From the NCBI RefSeq assembly GCF_900112035.1, contig NZ_FOKC01000001.1, positions 930,001-994,000 on the forward strand: a DNA stretch of 64,000 nucleotides, written 5' to 3'. A program made the translations under genes and the position numbers. Positions within the stretch are counted from its first letter, which is position 1, and the number at the start of each line of letters is the position of its first letter. The notes beneath the pieces are model-generated. The model was not told where the DNA came from and searched no databases. It saw only the letters and a program-made list of their open reading frames with translations. This stretch comes from Nocardioides alpinus. GTDB lineage: Bacteria; Actinomycetota; Actinomycetes; Propionibacteriales; Nocardioidaceae. This document shows positions 9,235-17,372 of this stretch, piece by piece.

Positions 9235-9375
9235 GACGGTGCCCTATGCACGCAGCGGCACGCCAGCAGGCGAGAGTCGTACTCATTCGCCGAACATAGT
9301 GTGAATGTGCACGAGGTTTGGCCAGAATCTACCAACTTCCGGGGTCCGACCCCCAGTTCGAACTACGTTCGCCCC

Positions 9376-9882
9376 GTGTCGGAACGGAAGCCGCCCCCTC
9401 GTGGCCTCATCCTCGGCGCGCCGTCCGTCTTCGGGCACCAGGTGGACGTCTCTTGGAAGCAGCCAGGCACCCTCGACGAACTCGTGCTACTCAGGCACGC
9501 AGAGATCCAGCACGAGTTCGCATTTCGGGTGCGCACCCGGCTACGTAAGCGCGGGGTCGGACAAAGGCAGTTCGTCGGCGCAACCGCAGGTCATGCCGCA
9601 GACGACAACTGGTTTCCGCTCGATCACTTCGGGCGCGGCCTCAACGGCACGTCGTGGTTCACCTTCGACCAGATGCTGAGGATCGAGCAGCACACTGGAC
9701 CGATCCTCGTGCGCCTGAGGTTCCCAAGGACAGTTCTGACGAACCCCGCGCTCATCGGCTCGGTGCCGTACGCCGACAGCGTCGATCCGGAGGTCTACCG
9801 CGAGGTGCACGGGCGGCCCCATCCGCAGGCAGAGTCCAACTCTGAGCCAGGGCCGAGCGCCGTTCCCCAGTCGCGGGCCTAG
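9376..9882 (+). CDS. Small protein with an XRE/Cro-like helix-turn-helix region
   Basis: 168 residues from GTG 9376. The centre (about 42-105) reads VRTRLRKRGVGQRQFVG, then LNGTSWFTFDQMLRIEQ, which has the spacing of an XRE helix-turn-helix (arginine-rich helix 1, Gly-x-x-Gln at the turn, a Leu-Asn-Gly segment before helix 4, then Asp-x-Met-Leu-Arg-Ile). A loop of about 15 residues interrupts the expected recognition segment, so it may be degenerate. Divergent from the recombinase with a 141-bp gap, it is placed where a regulator of the element would sit. The role is inferred; no homologue is named. Confidence 0.5.
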   Translation: MSERKPPPRGLILGAPSVFGHQVDVSWKQPGTLDELVLLRHAEIQHEFAFRVRTRLRKRGVGQRQFVGATAGHAADDNWFPLDHFGRGLNGTSWFTFDQMLRIEQHTGPILVRLRFPRTVLTNPALIGSVPYADSVDPEVYREVHGRPHPQAESNSEPGPSAVPQSRA

Positions 9883-9961
9883 GAACGACGCTCGATCCAC
9901 ACCATCGCCCTGCCGCCGCAGCGCCGACCGTGCTGATCGGCCAGTGTGGGAAGGTGCGCGC

Positions 9962-10309
9962 ATGACGCAACCACTCGCGGTCCCGATCCCTGGAGTCGAC
10001 GGAGGTAGCGAGCACGTCATCGTGTTCGCACCCGACATCGACTCCCTGGCCTTGTGGGTCGACGACGTACTCGTCGCCGGACTGTCCGAAGGCGCCGCGA
10101 AGCAGATCGATCACATCGCTGACGGGTTGGCCGACAACACACAAACCATTGGTATCGCCCTGCCTGCTATCGACGGAGACGGGCACTTCATGCTCGCCTT
10201 CAACGTTCCGGCGGATCAACTCGCCGTTTACGACCGTGACGGGGACACCCCACTGGCAGCCGTCACAAAGGCACACAGCGCCATTGCTCATCTGTCAGGC
10301 CGGTCTTAG
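9962..10309 (+). CDS. Hypothetical protein, 115 residues
   Basis: Start ATG 9962 has GGAAGG 7-12 nt upstream; an earlier in-frame ATG at 9944 lacks a site. The product is acidic, without signal peptide, transmembrane segment or cysteine. It contains EHVIVFAPDIDSLALWVDD and IGIALPAIDGDGHFMLAF, suggesting alternating beta strands. No family is recognised. It lies between the recombination module and the copper genes, transcribed in the same direction as the latter but 190 nt from them. Confidence 0.55.
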   Translation: MTQPLAVPIPGVDGGSEHVIVFAPDIDSLALWVDDVLVAGLSEGAAKQIDHIADGLADNTQTIGIALPAIDGDGHFMLAFNVPADQLAVYDRDGDTPLAAVTKAHSAIAHLSGRS

Positions 10310-10393
10310 AACTTCACCGCTCGTCACGGCAACGCCCCCGGCACTGCTCGAAAGGCAAGGCGCCGGTCAGGATCCGCGTCTCGGCTCGGCCGC

Positions 10394-10428
10394 GGGACCT
10401 CTGGCCCCGCCTAGGGACCTTCTGCTCT
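10394..10428 (+). promoter_or_regulatory. Two tandem DosR/DevR-like boxes
   Basis: GGGACCTCTGGCCCC (10394-10408) and GGGACCTTCTGCTCT (10414-10428) resemble the mycobacterial DevR consensus GGGACTTTTGGCCCT at about 12 and 11 of 15 positions and start 20 bp apart, on the same DNA face. They lie about 75-105 nt upstream of the DUF2933-like gene. This is a motif resemblance only; no DosR gene is in the window. Confidence 0.3.
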
Positions 10429-10500
10429 GCCGCCGAACCACCTGCTCGCCGAGCATGCAGGTAGACGGGACGCTCTCGTCGGTTGTAGTTGGGAGTTGCC

Positions 10501-10707
10501 ATGAACAAGGACCACTACCCGTTCTACGGGGTTGCTCTTGTCGTTGGTGCAGCGTTGGCGGTGTGGGCGGGGATGCCCATCGCATTCCTGTTTTTCCTGG
10601 CCTGCCCGCTGATGATGTTCTTCATGATGAAAGGCATGGGCGGCATGCACGACAGCGCACCCGCTCCCCCGACGACGCCCTCGGTCGAACAGCCCAAGCG
10701 CCTCTGA
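10501..10707 (+). CDS. Small DUF2933-like membrane protein
   Basis: 68 residues from ATG 10501, preceded by GGGAG. Two hydrophobic segments lie at about 8-25 and 27-45, followed by MMFFMMKGMGGMH, a methionine-rich stretch typical of DUF2933 proteins, and a Pro/Thr-rich tail. DUF2933 genes are commonly found beside copper or heavy-metal resistance genes; the biochemical role is unknown. The methionines could bind Cu(I). It precedes copA by 73 nt, which carries its own promoter, so it may form a separate unit. Confidence 0.7.
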   Translation: MNKDHYPFYGVALVVGAALAVWAGMPIAFLFFLACPLMMFFMMKGMGGMHDSAPAPPTTPSVEQPKRL

Positions 10708-10746
10708 CCGACCGATTCTCTCTCTCAGACAGGGGCCGACTGGCTC

Positions 10747-10780
10747 TTGACCGCATACCCCTAGGGGGTATCCTCGAAGC
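10747..10780 (+). promoter_or_regulatory. copA promoter with a CsoR-type palindromic operator; transcript may be leaderless
   Basis: TTGACC (10747-10752) and TATCCT (10769-10774) are spaced 16 bp, a plausible sigma-70-type promoter. Between and overlapping them is ATACCCCTAGGGGGTAT (10755-10771), a near-perfect inverted repeat of the G-tract type bound by CsoR/RcnR-family metal repressors. The expected transcription start falls at about the ATG (10781), and no Shine-Dalgarno site is seen, suggesting a leaderless mRNA. No csoR gene is present in the window. Confidence 0.65.
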
Positions 10781-13132
10781 ATGACCAGTCACCCGATCGA
10801 AAGCGATGCGCGCCCCACACCGACGGTCAAAGACCCGGTGTGCGGGATGGACGTGAACCCTGCAACGAGCACGCTCATGGCGGTGCACGATGGCGAGACG
10901 TTCCATTTCTGTTCCGCTGGCTGCCAGGCGAAGTTCGAGGCAAACCCCGACCATTACGCCGGAGACGGTCACCCTCATGCCGCAGCCGGTGCGGCTGAGG
11001 TTCCGGCAGGGGCGGAGGTCGCGGAGTACACCTGCCCGATGCACCCCGAGATCCGGCAGCCCGGACCCGGCTCGTGCCCCATCTGCGGGATGGCGCTGGA
11101 GCCAGTCCTGGTCACCGCCAACACTGGCCCGAACGCAGAACTGCTTGACATGACCCGCCGGTTCTGGGTCGGTGTCGTGCTCTCCATCCCGGTCCTCATC
11201 CTCGGGATGGGTGGGGACTTGATCCCCGCAATCCACGACCTCATGTCCCCGCGCGCCTCAGCCTGGGTGCAACTGGTGTTGGCGACGCCGGTGGTTTTGT
11301 GGGCAGGCTGGCCGTTCTTCCAACGGGGCTGGACCTCGGTGCGGACCATGAATCTGAACATGTTCACGCTGATTGCAATGGGTACCGGTGTGGCCTGGTT
11401 GTTCAGCGTGGTCGCCACGGTCGCGCCGGACATCTTCCCCGAAGCGTTCCGCATGGACGGCGCCGTCGATGTCTACTTCGAAGCCGCCTCCGTCATCACC
11501 ACCCTGGTCCTGCTGGGGCAGGTGTTGGAACTACGCGCCCGTGAACAGACCTCTGGTGCCATCAAGGCGCTGCTCGACCTGAGCCCGAAGACGGCACGAC
11601 GGGTCCGTGCCGACGGAACCGACGAGGAAGTCGCCCTCGACGAGGTGCAACTCGGTGACCGGTTGCGGGTCCGTCCCGGCGAGAAGGTGCCGGTCGACGG
11701 CACAGTCGAGGAAGGACGTTCCTCTGTTGACGAGTCCCTGGTCACCGGTGAGTCGATGCCGACCACCAAGACCACCGGCGACAACGTCATCGGCGGCACC
11801 ATAAACCAGACCGGGGCGCTCGTCATGGTCGCCGAAAAGGTCGGACGCGACACGATGCTGGCCCGCATCGTGCAGATGGTCTCCGACGCTCAACGCTCCC
11901 GCGCACCCATCCAGCGGATGGCCGACCGGGTAGCGGCTGTCTTCGTTCCCGTCGTCATCGCCATCGCCGTCGTCGCGTTCGCGGCGTGGGCGCTCGTTGG
12001 CCCCGACCCTCGACTGGCACACGCCCTGGTCGTCGCGGTCGCGGTCCTCATCATCGCCTGCCCCTGTGCGCTCGGCCTCGCCACACCGGTCTCCATCATG
12101 GTCGGGGTAGGACGCGGAGCGCAGATGGGTGTCCTCATCAAGAATGCCGAAGCGCTTGAACGGATGGAGAAGGTCAACACCCTCGTGGTGGACAAGACCG
12201 GCACCCTCACCGAAGGACGTCCCTCGGTCACCCACATCGGCCCAACAACCGGGTTCGAGTCCGACGAACTGCTGCGCCTGGCTGCCGGAGTCGAACGTGC
12301 CTCCGAGCACCCGCTGGCCCAAGCCATCGTCAACGCAGCCAACGACAAGCACCTGCCCATCCCCGAGGTGGCCGGCTTCGACTCACCCGTCGGACGCGGC
12401 GTAGTCGGCGTCGTCGACGGTCACACCGTGATGCTGGGTAGCGCCGACTTCATGACCAGCCAGCACCTCGACCCGGCTGGTTTTCTCGCCGAGGCGGACC
12501 GCTTGCGAGGCGACGGTGCCACTGTCATCTTCATCGGCATCGACGCAGCGGTCGCAGGCATCTTCGCCATCGCCGACCCCGTCAAGCAGACCACCCCCGC
12601 AGCAATCGAAGCGTTGCATGCTGCGGGCATCGAGGTCGTCATGCTCACCGGAGACAACCGCGTCACCGCCGAGGCCGTCGCCCGCAGGCTGGGCATCGAC
12701 CGGGTCGAAGCCGAAGTCCTTCCCGACCACAAGGCCGACGTGGTGCAACGCCTCCGCACCGAAGGACGAGTCGTCGCCATGGCCGGTGACGGTGTCAACG
12801 ACGCCCCCGCCCTCGCCGCCGCTGATGTCGGCCTCGCCATGGGCACCGGCACCGACGTAGCCATCGAGTCCGCAGGGGTCACCCTCCTCAACGGTGACCT
12901 CACCGGCATCGTCCATGCCCGACAACTGTCCGCCGCCACCATGTCCAACATCCGCCAGAACCTCGTCTTCGCCTTTGCCTACAACGTCGCAGGCATCCCG
13001 ATCGCTGCCGGAGTCCTCTACCCGGTCACCGGACTCCTGCTCTCCCCGATGATTGCTGCCGCGGCGATGGCCCTGTCCTCAGTCAGCGTCATCACTAACG
13101 CCCTGCGCCTGCGCAGCCAACACCTCGCATGA
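10781..13132 (+). CDS. copA: Copper-translocating P1B-type ATPase with N-terminal YHS and Cys-rich metal-binding domains
   Basis: 783 residues. The N-terminus carries a YHS/TRASH-type metal domain (DPVCGMDV, then FHFCSAGC, residues ~17-60) and a second module YTCPMHPEI...[10 protein letters not shown] (~81-107). Then come P-type ATPase elements: TGES in the actuator, the transmembrane CPC (427-429), phosphorylated Asp471 in [14 protein letters not shown] (class-specific His-Pro) and GDGVND (669-674). These define a P1B Cu(I)/Ag(I) exporter. It is located in the cytoplasmic membrane and pumps copper outward. Its own operator overlaps the start. Downstream small secreted proteins probably handle the exported metal. 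Silver is an alternative substrate. Confidence 0.93.
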   Translation: MTSHPIESDARPTPTVKDPVCGMDVNPATSTLMAVHDGETFHFCSAGCQAKFEANPDHYAGDGHPHAAAGAAEVPAGAEVAEYTCPMHPEIRQPGPGSCPICGMALEPVLVTANTGPNAELLDMTRRFWVGVVLSIPVLILGMGGDLIPAIHDLMSPRASAWVQLVLATPVVLWAGWPFFQRGWTSVRTMNLNMFTLIAMGTGVAWLFSVVATVAPDIFPEAFRMDGAVDVYFEAASVITTLVLLGQVLELRAREQTSGAIKALLDLSPKTARRVRADGTDEEVALDEVQLGDRLRVRPGEKVPVDGTVEEGRSSVDESLVTGESMPTTKTTGDNVIGGTINQTGALVMVAEKVGRDTMLARIVQMVSDAQRSRAPIQRMADRVAAVFVPVVIAIAVVAFAAWALVGPDPRLAHALVVAVAVLIIACPCALGLATPVSIMVGVGRGAQMGVLIKNAEALERMEKVNTLVVDKTGTLTEGRPSVTHIGPTTGFESDELLRLAAGVERASEHPLAQAIVNAANDKHLPIPEVAGFDSPVGRGVVGVVDGHTVMLGSADFMTSQHLDPAGFLAEADRLRGDGATVIFIGIDAAVAGIFAIADPVKQTTPAAIEALHAAGIEVVMLTGDNRVTAEAVARRLGIDRVEAEVLPDHKADVVQRLRTEGRVVAMAGDGVNDAPALAAADVGLAMGTGTDVAIESAGVTLLNGDLTGIVHARQLSAATMSNIRQNLVFAFAYNVAGIPIAAGVLYPVTGLLLSPMIAAAAMALSSVSVITNALRLRSQHLA

Positions 13133-13159
13133 CCTGCACGACCTAGGAAGGGAACCACC

Positions 13160-13372
13160 ATGAACAAGCACCTTCGTTCAGCACTCGTGGGCAGCGCCGC
13201 CGTTATCGCACTGCTCGCTGCTCCTGGTGCGGCGCTCGCTGCGCAAGGCGGCAGCACGATGCCGCCCGGCATGCAGGTGATGATGAACGCGCCGGGACAC
13301 GAGCACTTCTTGACGTCACCGGGCCACGAGCACGTGATGGGCTCACCCGGTCATCAGGCGATGATGGACTGA
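13160..13372 (+). CDS. Small secreted Met/His-rich protein with PGHEH repeats
   Basis: 70 residues from ATG 13160 with AGGAAGGGA upstream. A clear Sec signal peptide ends at AALAAQ (about residue 28). The mature 42 residues contain MPPGMQVMM and three spaced units APGHEHF, SPGHEHV, SPGHQAM with a period of 9-10 residues. His, Met and acidic side chains dominate and there is no Cys. Such a peptide would be a candidate extracytoplasmic copper binder or buffer. It follows copA by 27 nt and is probably co-transcribed. No family is recognised; function is inferred from composition and place. Confidence 0.65.
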   Translation: MNKHLRSALVGSAAVIALLAAPGAALAAQGGSTMPPGMQVMMNAPGHEHFLTSPGHEHVMGSPGHQAMMD

Positions 13373-13427
13373 CACCACCGAAGACCTTGCGGTTGCGCAC
13401 ACCCGCACCTCGACTGCCCCGCCATCA

Positions 13428-13441
13428 CCTACGAACGTAGG
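13428..13441. promoter_or_regulatory. 14-bp palindrome CCTACGAACGTAGG upstream of the DUF6153-like gene
   Basis: A perfect inverted repeat CCTACG-AA-CGTAGG ending 9 nt before ATG 13451. The shape resembles operators of BlaI/CopY-type repressors, but no such regulator is encoded here, so its binding partner is unknown. Confidence 0.4.
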
Positions 13442-13450
13442 CTGGAAGAG

Positions 13451-13942
13451 ATGACCACGACGCGCCCCACGACAAGCACTCCGAGCAGGGCCGTGCCCGC
13501 GCTGCTCGCTGCCGTCGTGGTGTCCGTGGTCCTTGGCATCATCGGAATGCACGCCTTGAGCACCCACGGCGTCATGGGCACCACAGACCACTCCGCCATG
13601 ACCAGCCCGGTCACGAGCCGGGCCAGCAGCCCTACGGCTGGGGCACACGGCGACATGTCCGGTGACCCGCTCACCAGCGCCGCCGCCGGGGCGCACGCTG
13701 GCATGTCGAGCATGGCACCGCAGGAGGGCCACGGTCACAGCCTGGGCAGCATGGTGATGCTCTGCTTCGCCATGCTTGCCGCCACCGCCGGAGCACTTCT
13801 GCTCCTGCTCCTCGGCCTGCGCCGCCAGCCTCGCGTCTGGGCACACCGCCCCGCCGTCCCGACCACCGTCACCCAGTGGGTCACAGCCCGACTCGGGACT
13901 GGCCCACCGTACGTCTGGCAGTTCTCCGTCATTCGTTGCTGA
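13451..13942 (+). CDS. Membrane protein of DUF6153-like type, Met/His-rich extracellular loop
   Basis: 163 residues from ATG 13451. One transmembrane helix at ~18-35, then an external loop rich in His, Met and Ser (GMHALSTHGVMGTTDHSAM, GAHGDMSGD, GAHAGMSSM, EGHGHSLGS), then a second helix at ~100-122 and a short basic tail. The layout fits the DUF6153 family, which often adjoins DUF305 and copper genes in actinomycetes. A metal-binding role for the loop is plausible but not established. Transcribed with the copper cluster. Confidence 0.6.
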   Translation: MTTTRPTTSTPSRAVPALLAAVVVSVVLGIIGMHALSTHGVMGTTDHSAMTSPVTSRASSPTAGAHGDMSGDPLTSAAAGAHAGMSSMAPQEGHGHSLGSMVMLCFAMLAATAGALLLLLLGLRRQPRVWAHRPAVPTTVTQWVTARLGTGPPYVWQFSVIRC

Positions 13943-14029
13943 CAGGCAGCACGTCGCCGACCCCGCCCAGTCGGGGCGATGCGGCACGCCCTGCCCATCT
14001 CAGATACGCCTGACTTCAGGAGAACCCCT

Positions 14030-14653
14030 ATGCGTACCAACCGCACCACCCGCGCCCTGAGCGCGCTCACCCTCACCACCGCACTGGCCCTGACCGCTGC
14101 CGCCTGCGGCAACGACGACGCCAGCACCGACACGTCGTCGGAGGTGTCCACCACCGAGCACAACGACGCCGACGTGGAGTTCGCGTCCAACATGCTTCAG
14201 CACCACGCCCAGGCCCTCGCGATGGTGGACCTCACGATCGACCGCACCCTCGACCCCGAAGTGCAGCAGTTGGCCGAGCAGATCCGCGACGCCCAGGCCC
14301 CCGAGATCGAGACGTTCACCGACTGGCTCACCGACTGGGACGAAGAGGTTCCCGAGACCGTGCGCGACCACGCCAACGCCGGTCACGACATGGACGACAT
14401 GGGCGATTCGATGAACGACGAGAACATGCCGGGAATGATGTCCTCAGACGACATGTCAGCCCTCGAAGACGCCTCCGACGGCGAGTTCCAGACCATGTGG
14501 CTGGAGATGATGATCGAGCACCACGAAGGCGCAGTTGAGATGGCGAAGACCGAGCAAGGTGACGGTCGATACAAGGATGCCGTCGACCTCGCGGGCAACA
14601 TCGTGACGTCCCAGACCGCCGAGATCGAGACGATGAAGGGGCTCCTGCCCTGA
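14030..14653 (+). CDS. DUF305 (CopM-like) lipoprotein
   Basis: 207 residues from ATG 14030, with CAGGAG 8-13 nt upstream. Lipobox ALTAAAC (Cys about 24). The mature part has two copies of the four-helix DUF305 signature, MLQHHAQALAMV (~55) and MIEHHEGAVEMA (~167), each with His-His and a Met that can ligate metal. Between them is a Met/Asp-rich linker (DMDDMGDSMNDENMPGMM). DUF305 proteins such as CopM bind copper outside the membrane. Likely to scavenge copper exported by CopA. A strong terminator follows. Confidence 0.85.
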   Translation: MRTNRTTRALSALTLTTALALTAAACGNDDASTDTSSEVSTTEHNDADVEFASNMLQHHAQALAMVDLTIDRTLDPEVQQLAEQIRDAQAPEIETFTDWLTDWDEEVPETVRDHANAGHDMDDMGDSMNDENMPGMMSSDDMSALEDASDGEFQTMWLEMMIEHHEGAVEMAKTEQGDGRYKDAVDLAGNIVTSQTAEIETMKGLLP

Positions 14654-14670
14654 CCGTTCTGTAGTCAGTT

Positions 14671-14710
14671 GCGGGGCGGGCGGCGGGAGCGCCCTCCGCC
14701 CGCCCCCGCT
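14671..14710 (+). terminator. G/C-rich hairpin ending the copper cluster
   Basis: An 11-bp perfect stem (GGGGCGGGCGG at 14673-14683 against CCGCCCGCCCC) about 20 nt after the DUF305 stop. No U-run follows, as is common in high-GC actinomycetes. Confidence 0.6.
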
Positions 14711-14810
14711 GGCCTTCCCCTGCTCAACGACGGACCGCCACACGCACGAGGCTCCAAGGTCACGTATGTCAGCGCGCTGTCAACGACACCCTCCCGAGGA
14801 GATTCGATTC

Positions 14811-15377
14811 GTGAAGACCCCAGTCGCGCTCGTAGCGCTCACACTCGCCCTCGCGCTTACCAGTGGATGCAGTGCAGAACGCGGCACCACCACCTCCGGT
14901 CCCATGCAACCCGCTAGCGGGGGCAGCGCAGTGGAACCAAGTCTGGACGGGGCATCGCTTCCACCGTGGGCCGCTCCAACCGACGTGCCTGCGCGCGCGG
15001 CCAGTGCCGGACTGAACCTCGGTCCCATGGGAACCGCAGAGCACTACCACCCGCACCTGCGCATCATCATCGATGGGACTGACGTCCCGGTCGCGCGGAA
15101 CATCGGCGTGGACCCTGCAACCGGCGCTATGTCGGCGCTGCACACCCACGAAGGTGACGGCACCATTCACATCGAATCCGACACCGAAGGCGCGGTCTTT
15201 ACGCTTGGACAACTCTTTGTTCAGTGGGGAGTGAAGTTGACCTCACGCCAGATCGGCGGAGTCCGTGCTGAGTCCGGGTCGGAGGTCGAAGTCACTAGCA
15301 ACGGCGATGCCGTAGTGGGGGATCCCATGGACCTCACGCTGGCTCCTGAGCAGGAGATCGTGCTGACCGTCGGATAG
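14811..15377 (+). CDS. Conserved-looking lipoprotein with His-rich motifs
   Basis: 188 residues from GTG 14811 with GAGGA 11-15 nt upstream. Signal peptide with lipobox ALTSGC (Cys about 19). After a Ser/Gly linker the folded part starts with AEHYHPHLRIIIDGTDV, then IGVDPATGAMSALHTHEGDG and GTIHIESDTE, so eight or more His occur in three short clusters. The C-terminal part (FTLGQLFVQWGVKL, MDLTLAPEQEIVLTVG) looks all-beta. I recognise the shape from actinobacterial secreted proteins of unknown function but cannot name a family. Its place after the copper cluster suggests extracellular metal handling. Terminator separation from DUF305 implies its own promoter. Confidence 0.6.
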   Translation: MKTPVALVALTLALALTSGCSAERGTTTSGPMQPASGGSAVEPSLDGASLPPWAAPTDVPARAASAGLNLGPMGTAEHYHPHLRIIIDGTDVPVARNIGVDPATGAMSALHTHEGDGTIHIESDTEGAVFTLGQLFVQWGVKLTSRQIGGVRAESGSEVEVTSNGDAVVGDPMDLTLAPEQEIVLTVG

Positions 15378-15389
15378 CGCTCCACGGAC

Positions 15390-15408
15390 GGTTGTTTCGG
15401 GGACAACC
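15390..15408. terminator. Weak hairpin between convergent genes
   Basis: GGTTGT-TTCGGGG-ACAACC, a 6-bp stem between the lipoprotein stop (15377) and the ApeA-like stop (15441). Possibly a bidirectional terminator. Confidence 0.35.
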
Positions 15409-15440
15409 CGCTGACAGCCGTGTGAAGGCGCATAGCACCG

Positions 15441-16802
15441 TCACGCACCTGGCGAGCCGGCCCTGGCTTGTCCGCGGAGCCACCGCAGTTGTGCGTGCTC
15501 GTCGATGGACTTGAAGACACTGGGTGGCGCGTCGGCCAAGCGCAGGATGCACATGGCAAACAGCCAGAACAGTTGCTCGGAGTGGAGGTGCTCACCGATG
15601 CTGCCGTTGAGCCGGAATCTCTCTCGGTGGTGTGCGAGGTCGTTTCTGGTCTCTCTCGCGTGCTCCGCCCAGGTGATGGGATCAACGTGGATGAGGTTTC
15701 GGAACGGCTCGCCTGCGAGGTCTACACAGTGGCGGATGCGTTCGGCGTAGTCGAGGTGCTTGCCCGTTTGGCGTCGAACCATGTCGAAGGAGTCGAGAGC
15801 GGCGCTCGTGTTCATGATGCGGTCTTCGAGGAACATGTGCGGGCTGTAGCGAGTGGCCATGACGCGGGACAGTTCTGTGCGATACGTGGCGGCAACGCCG
15901 AGCCACCGTCCGATGCCTTCCATTCCTCCCAGGTCGTCAAGAGTGAAGTACATGTCGTGGGTGGTGACTGGGTCGGTGGTCTCAGCATGGTTGGACCACT
16001 GCGCGTAGTAGGTGATGTCTTCGCGCCAATCACCAATCGGTGTGCCGCCGACCGACATCTTCGGCAGTGCCGGGTGCTGGAGGCAGACCTTGTCGAAGTT
16101 GGCGGTTCTGCCGACGGCGATGCTCACCAGGTCCTGTACGTCACTTGCCAGGGTGTCCATGAACGCCGCGAGAGGCTGCGGCTCTTCCGCCACGAGGCTC
16201 AGCGACCATCGTTGCCGGATACCGAGTTCGTGAATGTGGTCGCCTTGTTCTTGCAGCGACTGGAAGAACCGCACGCTGGTATCGCCGTGCTGCACCTTGA
16301 GCGTGGGGAGCGTCCGGGCGGTGATAATGGAGAAGCGGTCGTCTCCACCGTCGGAGTGTCGCGGGTGGTCGGTGCTGAGACCTGTCTGGTCGACCCACCC
16401 GGTGAGGTGACGAAGATCGATGACGACTCGGTCGCCGTCCAGTTCGTTGGGGTAGTCGAACAAGGCGCCTTCGAGCACCCGGTTGACGTGGACGCGTTCG
16501 ATGGAGTCCTCAAGGCTGAGTTCGCGCAGACTGCGCCGGAAACAGTCGAGCAGCGTGTAGCCGGTGCCTTCGACCTCGCCCCAGATGACCGGGTAGCGCT
16601 GAGTTTCGAGTTGGTCCCGAGAACGGTATTTCTGAATGCTCCCGTCGGGGAGGACGTTGTCCTTCACCTCGATGGGGAGTAGTTGCCCATTGAGGTGAAG
16701 CGTGCCTCCGTCGGTGACGCTCCATTCGAACGTGCCGAACACCCGGTGGTCGTCATGTTCAGGCAGCCACCATCTGCCTTGCAGATTGAGGGACTCGCTC
16801 AC
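15441..16802 (-). CDS. ApeA-like anti-phage protein with C-terminal HEPN nuclease motif
   Basis: 453 residues from GTG 16800-16802, overlapping the upstream gene's TGA by 4 nt. The N-terminal half has the ApeA N-domain pattern: GRWWLPEHDDHRVFGTF, GGTLHLNGQLLP, then YPVIWGEVEGTGYTLLDCF. The C-terminal third is helical and carries R386-N-D-L-A-H391, the R-x4-H motif of HEPN ribonucleases, within ARETRNDLAHHRERF. ApeA is a known single-gene abortive-infection defence; HEPN proteins usually cut RNA. Here the gene is coupled to an MbcA/ParS-like gene, which is not part of the described system as I know it. Nuclease activity is inferred from the motif. Embedded in a metal-resistance island, with lower GC bias than core genes. 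Confidence 0.72.
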   Translation of the reverse strand: MSESLNLQGRWWLPEHDDHRVFGTFEWSVTDGGTLHLNGQLLPIEVKDNVLPDGSIQKYRSRDQLETQRYPVIWGEVEGTGYTLLDCFRRSLRELSLEDSIERVHVNRVLEGALFDYPNELDGDRVVIDLRHLTGWVDQTGLSTDHPRHSDGGDDRFSIITARTLPTLKVQHGDTSVRFFQSLQEQGDHIHELGIRQRWSLSLVAEEPQPLAAFMDTLASDVQDLVSIAVGRTANFDKVCLQHPALPKMSVGGTPIGDWREDITYYAQWSNHAETTDPVTTHDMYFTLDDLGGMEGIGRWLGVAATYRTELSRVMATRYSPHMFLEDRIMNTSAALDSFDMVRRQTGKHLDYAERIRHCVDLAGEPFRNLIHVDPITWAEHARETRNDLAHHRERFRLNGSIGEHLHSEQLFWLFAMCILRLADAPPSVFKSIDEHAQLRWLRGQARAGSPGA

Positions 16803-17227
16803 TGCCAGGACCCTGGCCCACCAGGCCGGGTCGGTATCGCTCGTTCCGCTGCATAGCGCAACTCCGCGGTGACCTCAGTGGGAAAACTCTGGATCGTTTG
16901 TGCGGGCGAAGCACCTTCTAGATACGCGTTCGGGGCGCTGGTCCAAAGTATGAGGAATTCGTCATTCCACCCGGCGGGTGCCAGCAACTCGACGAGTTGC
17001 AGCCAGGCGGGAGGTACTTCTTTCGTGCCGTCACCCCAGTTGACGATCTGGAACGCCGGGTAGCGCATGCCTCCAGGCCTCCGTACTCCGATGAGCCCGT
17101 CGCGGATGGTCTGGGGCAGTGCGGCAAGGTCTTCGTCGGTGAGGAAGTCGCCGAAGCGCTCCATCTCTTGCCAGTGTTCCTCGCGCAGGGCGGCTTGCGC
17201 GGCCTGCCCCGATCTCATGGTCACCAT
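16799..17227 (-). CDS. MbcA/ParS/Xre-type antitoxin-like protein
   Basis: 142 residues from ATG 17225-17227, with GAGGGGGAG upstream; a longer frame to 17383 lacks a ribosome site. The sequence RRPGGMRYPAFQIVNW, VPPAWLQLVELLAP and then ILWTSAPNAYLEGASPAQ follows the toxin-binding domain of MbcA/ParS antitoxins (Pro-x-Phe-Gln, Trp-x4-Pro-Asn-x-x-Leu-x-Gly-x-x-Pro). These normally neutralise RES-domain NAD+-degrading toxins encoded next door. No RES gene is present; instead the gene overlaps the ApeA-like HEPN gene by 4 nt. It may restrain that protein. The N-terminal region (about 1-45) is helical and lacks an obvious HTH, so autoregulation is uncertain. Confidence 0.65.
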   Translation of the reverse strand: MVTMRSGQAAQAALREEHWQEMERFGDFLTDEDLAALPQTIRDGLIGVRRPGGMRYPAFQIVNWGDGTKEVPPAWLQLVELLAPAGWNDEFLILWTSAPNAYLEGASPAQTIQSFPTEVTAELRYAAERAIPTRPGGPGSWQ

Positions 17228-17372
17228 GGCTCCCCCTCGGCTGCCCACGATAGTCGGCGAAAGCGACAACAGGACAGGCTCGGCTCCGATACGACTGCGG
17301 TCTGTGGAGGTACCGTGCTGCTGCCCGACTTGCAGGACGTCGAACATCGCTGGGGCTCCGTGGAGGGTCGAC

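Larger units (their letters stand above)
6017..9882. mobile_element. Putative integrative/transposable module: tyrosine recombinase + DDE transposase + HTH-like protein
   Basis: Recombinase and transposase genes overlap by 4 nt on the minus strand, and a small HTH-like gene is divergent from them. Both recombination enzymes appear intact, so the module may be active or recently active. It sits at the tRNA-proximal edge of a metal-resistance island, which it may have helped to mobilise. I did not find convincing terminal inverted repeats or a target duplication, so the outer limits given are simply the limits of the genes. Confidence 0.5.

Noticed and set aside
16799..17227. Idea that a RES toxin partners the MbcA-like gene
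   Set aside because: Neither strand within 3 kb has a RES-type protein; the only adjacent partner is the ApeA-like gene.
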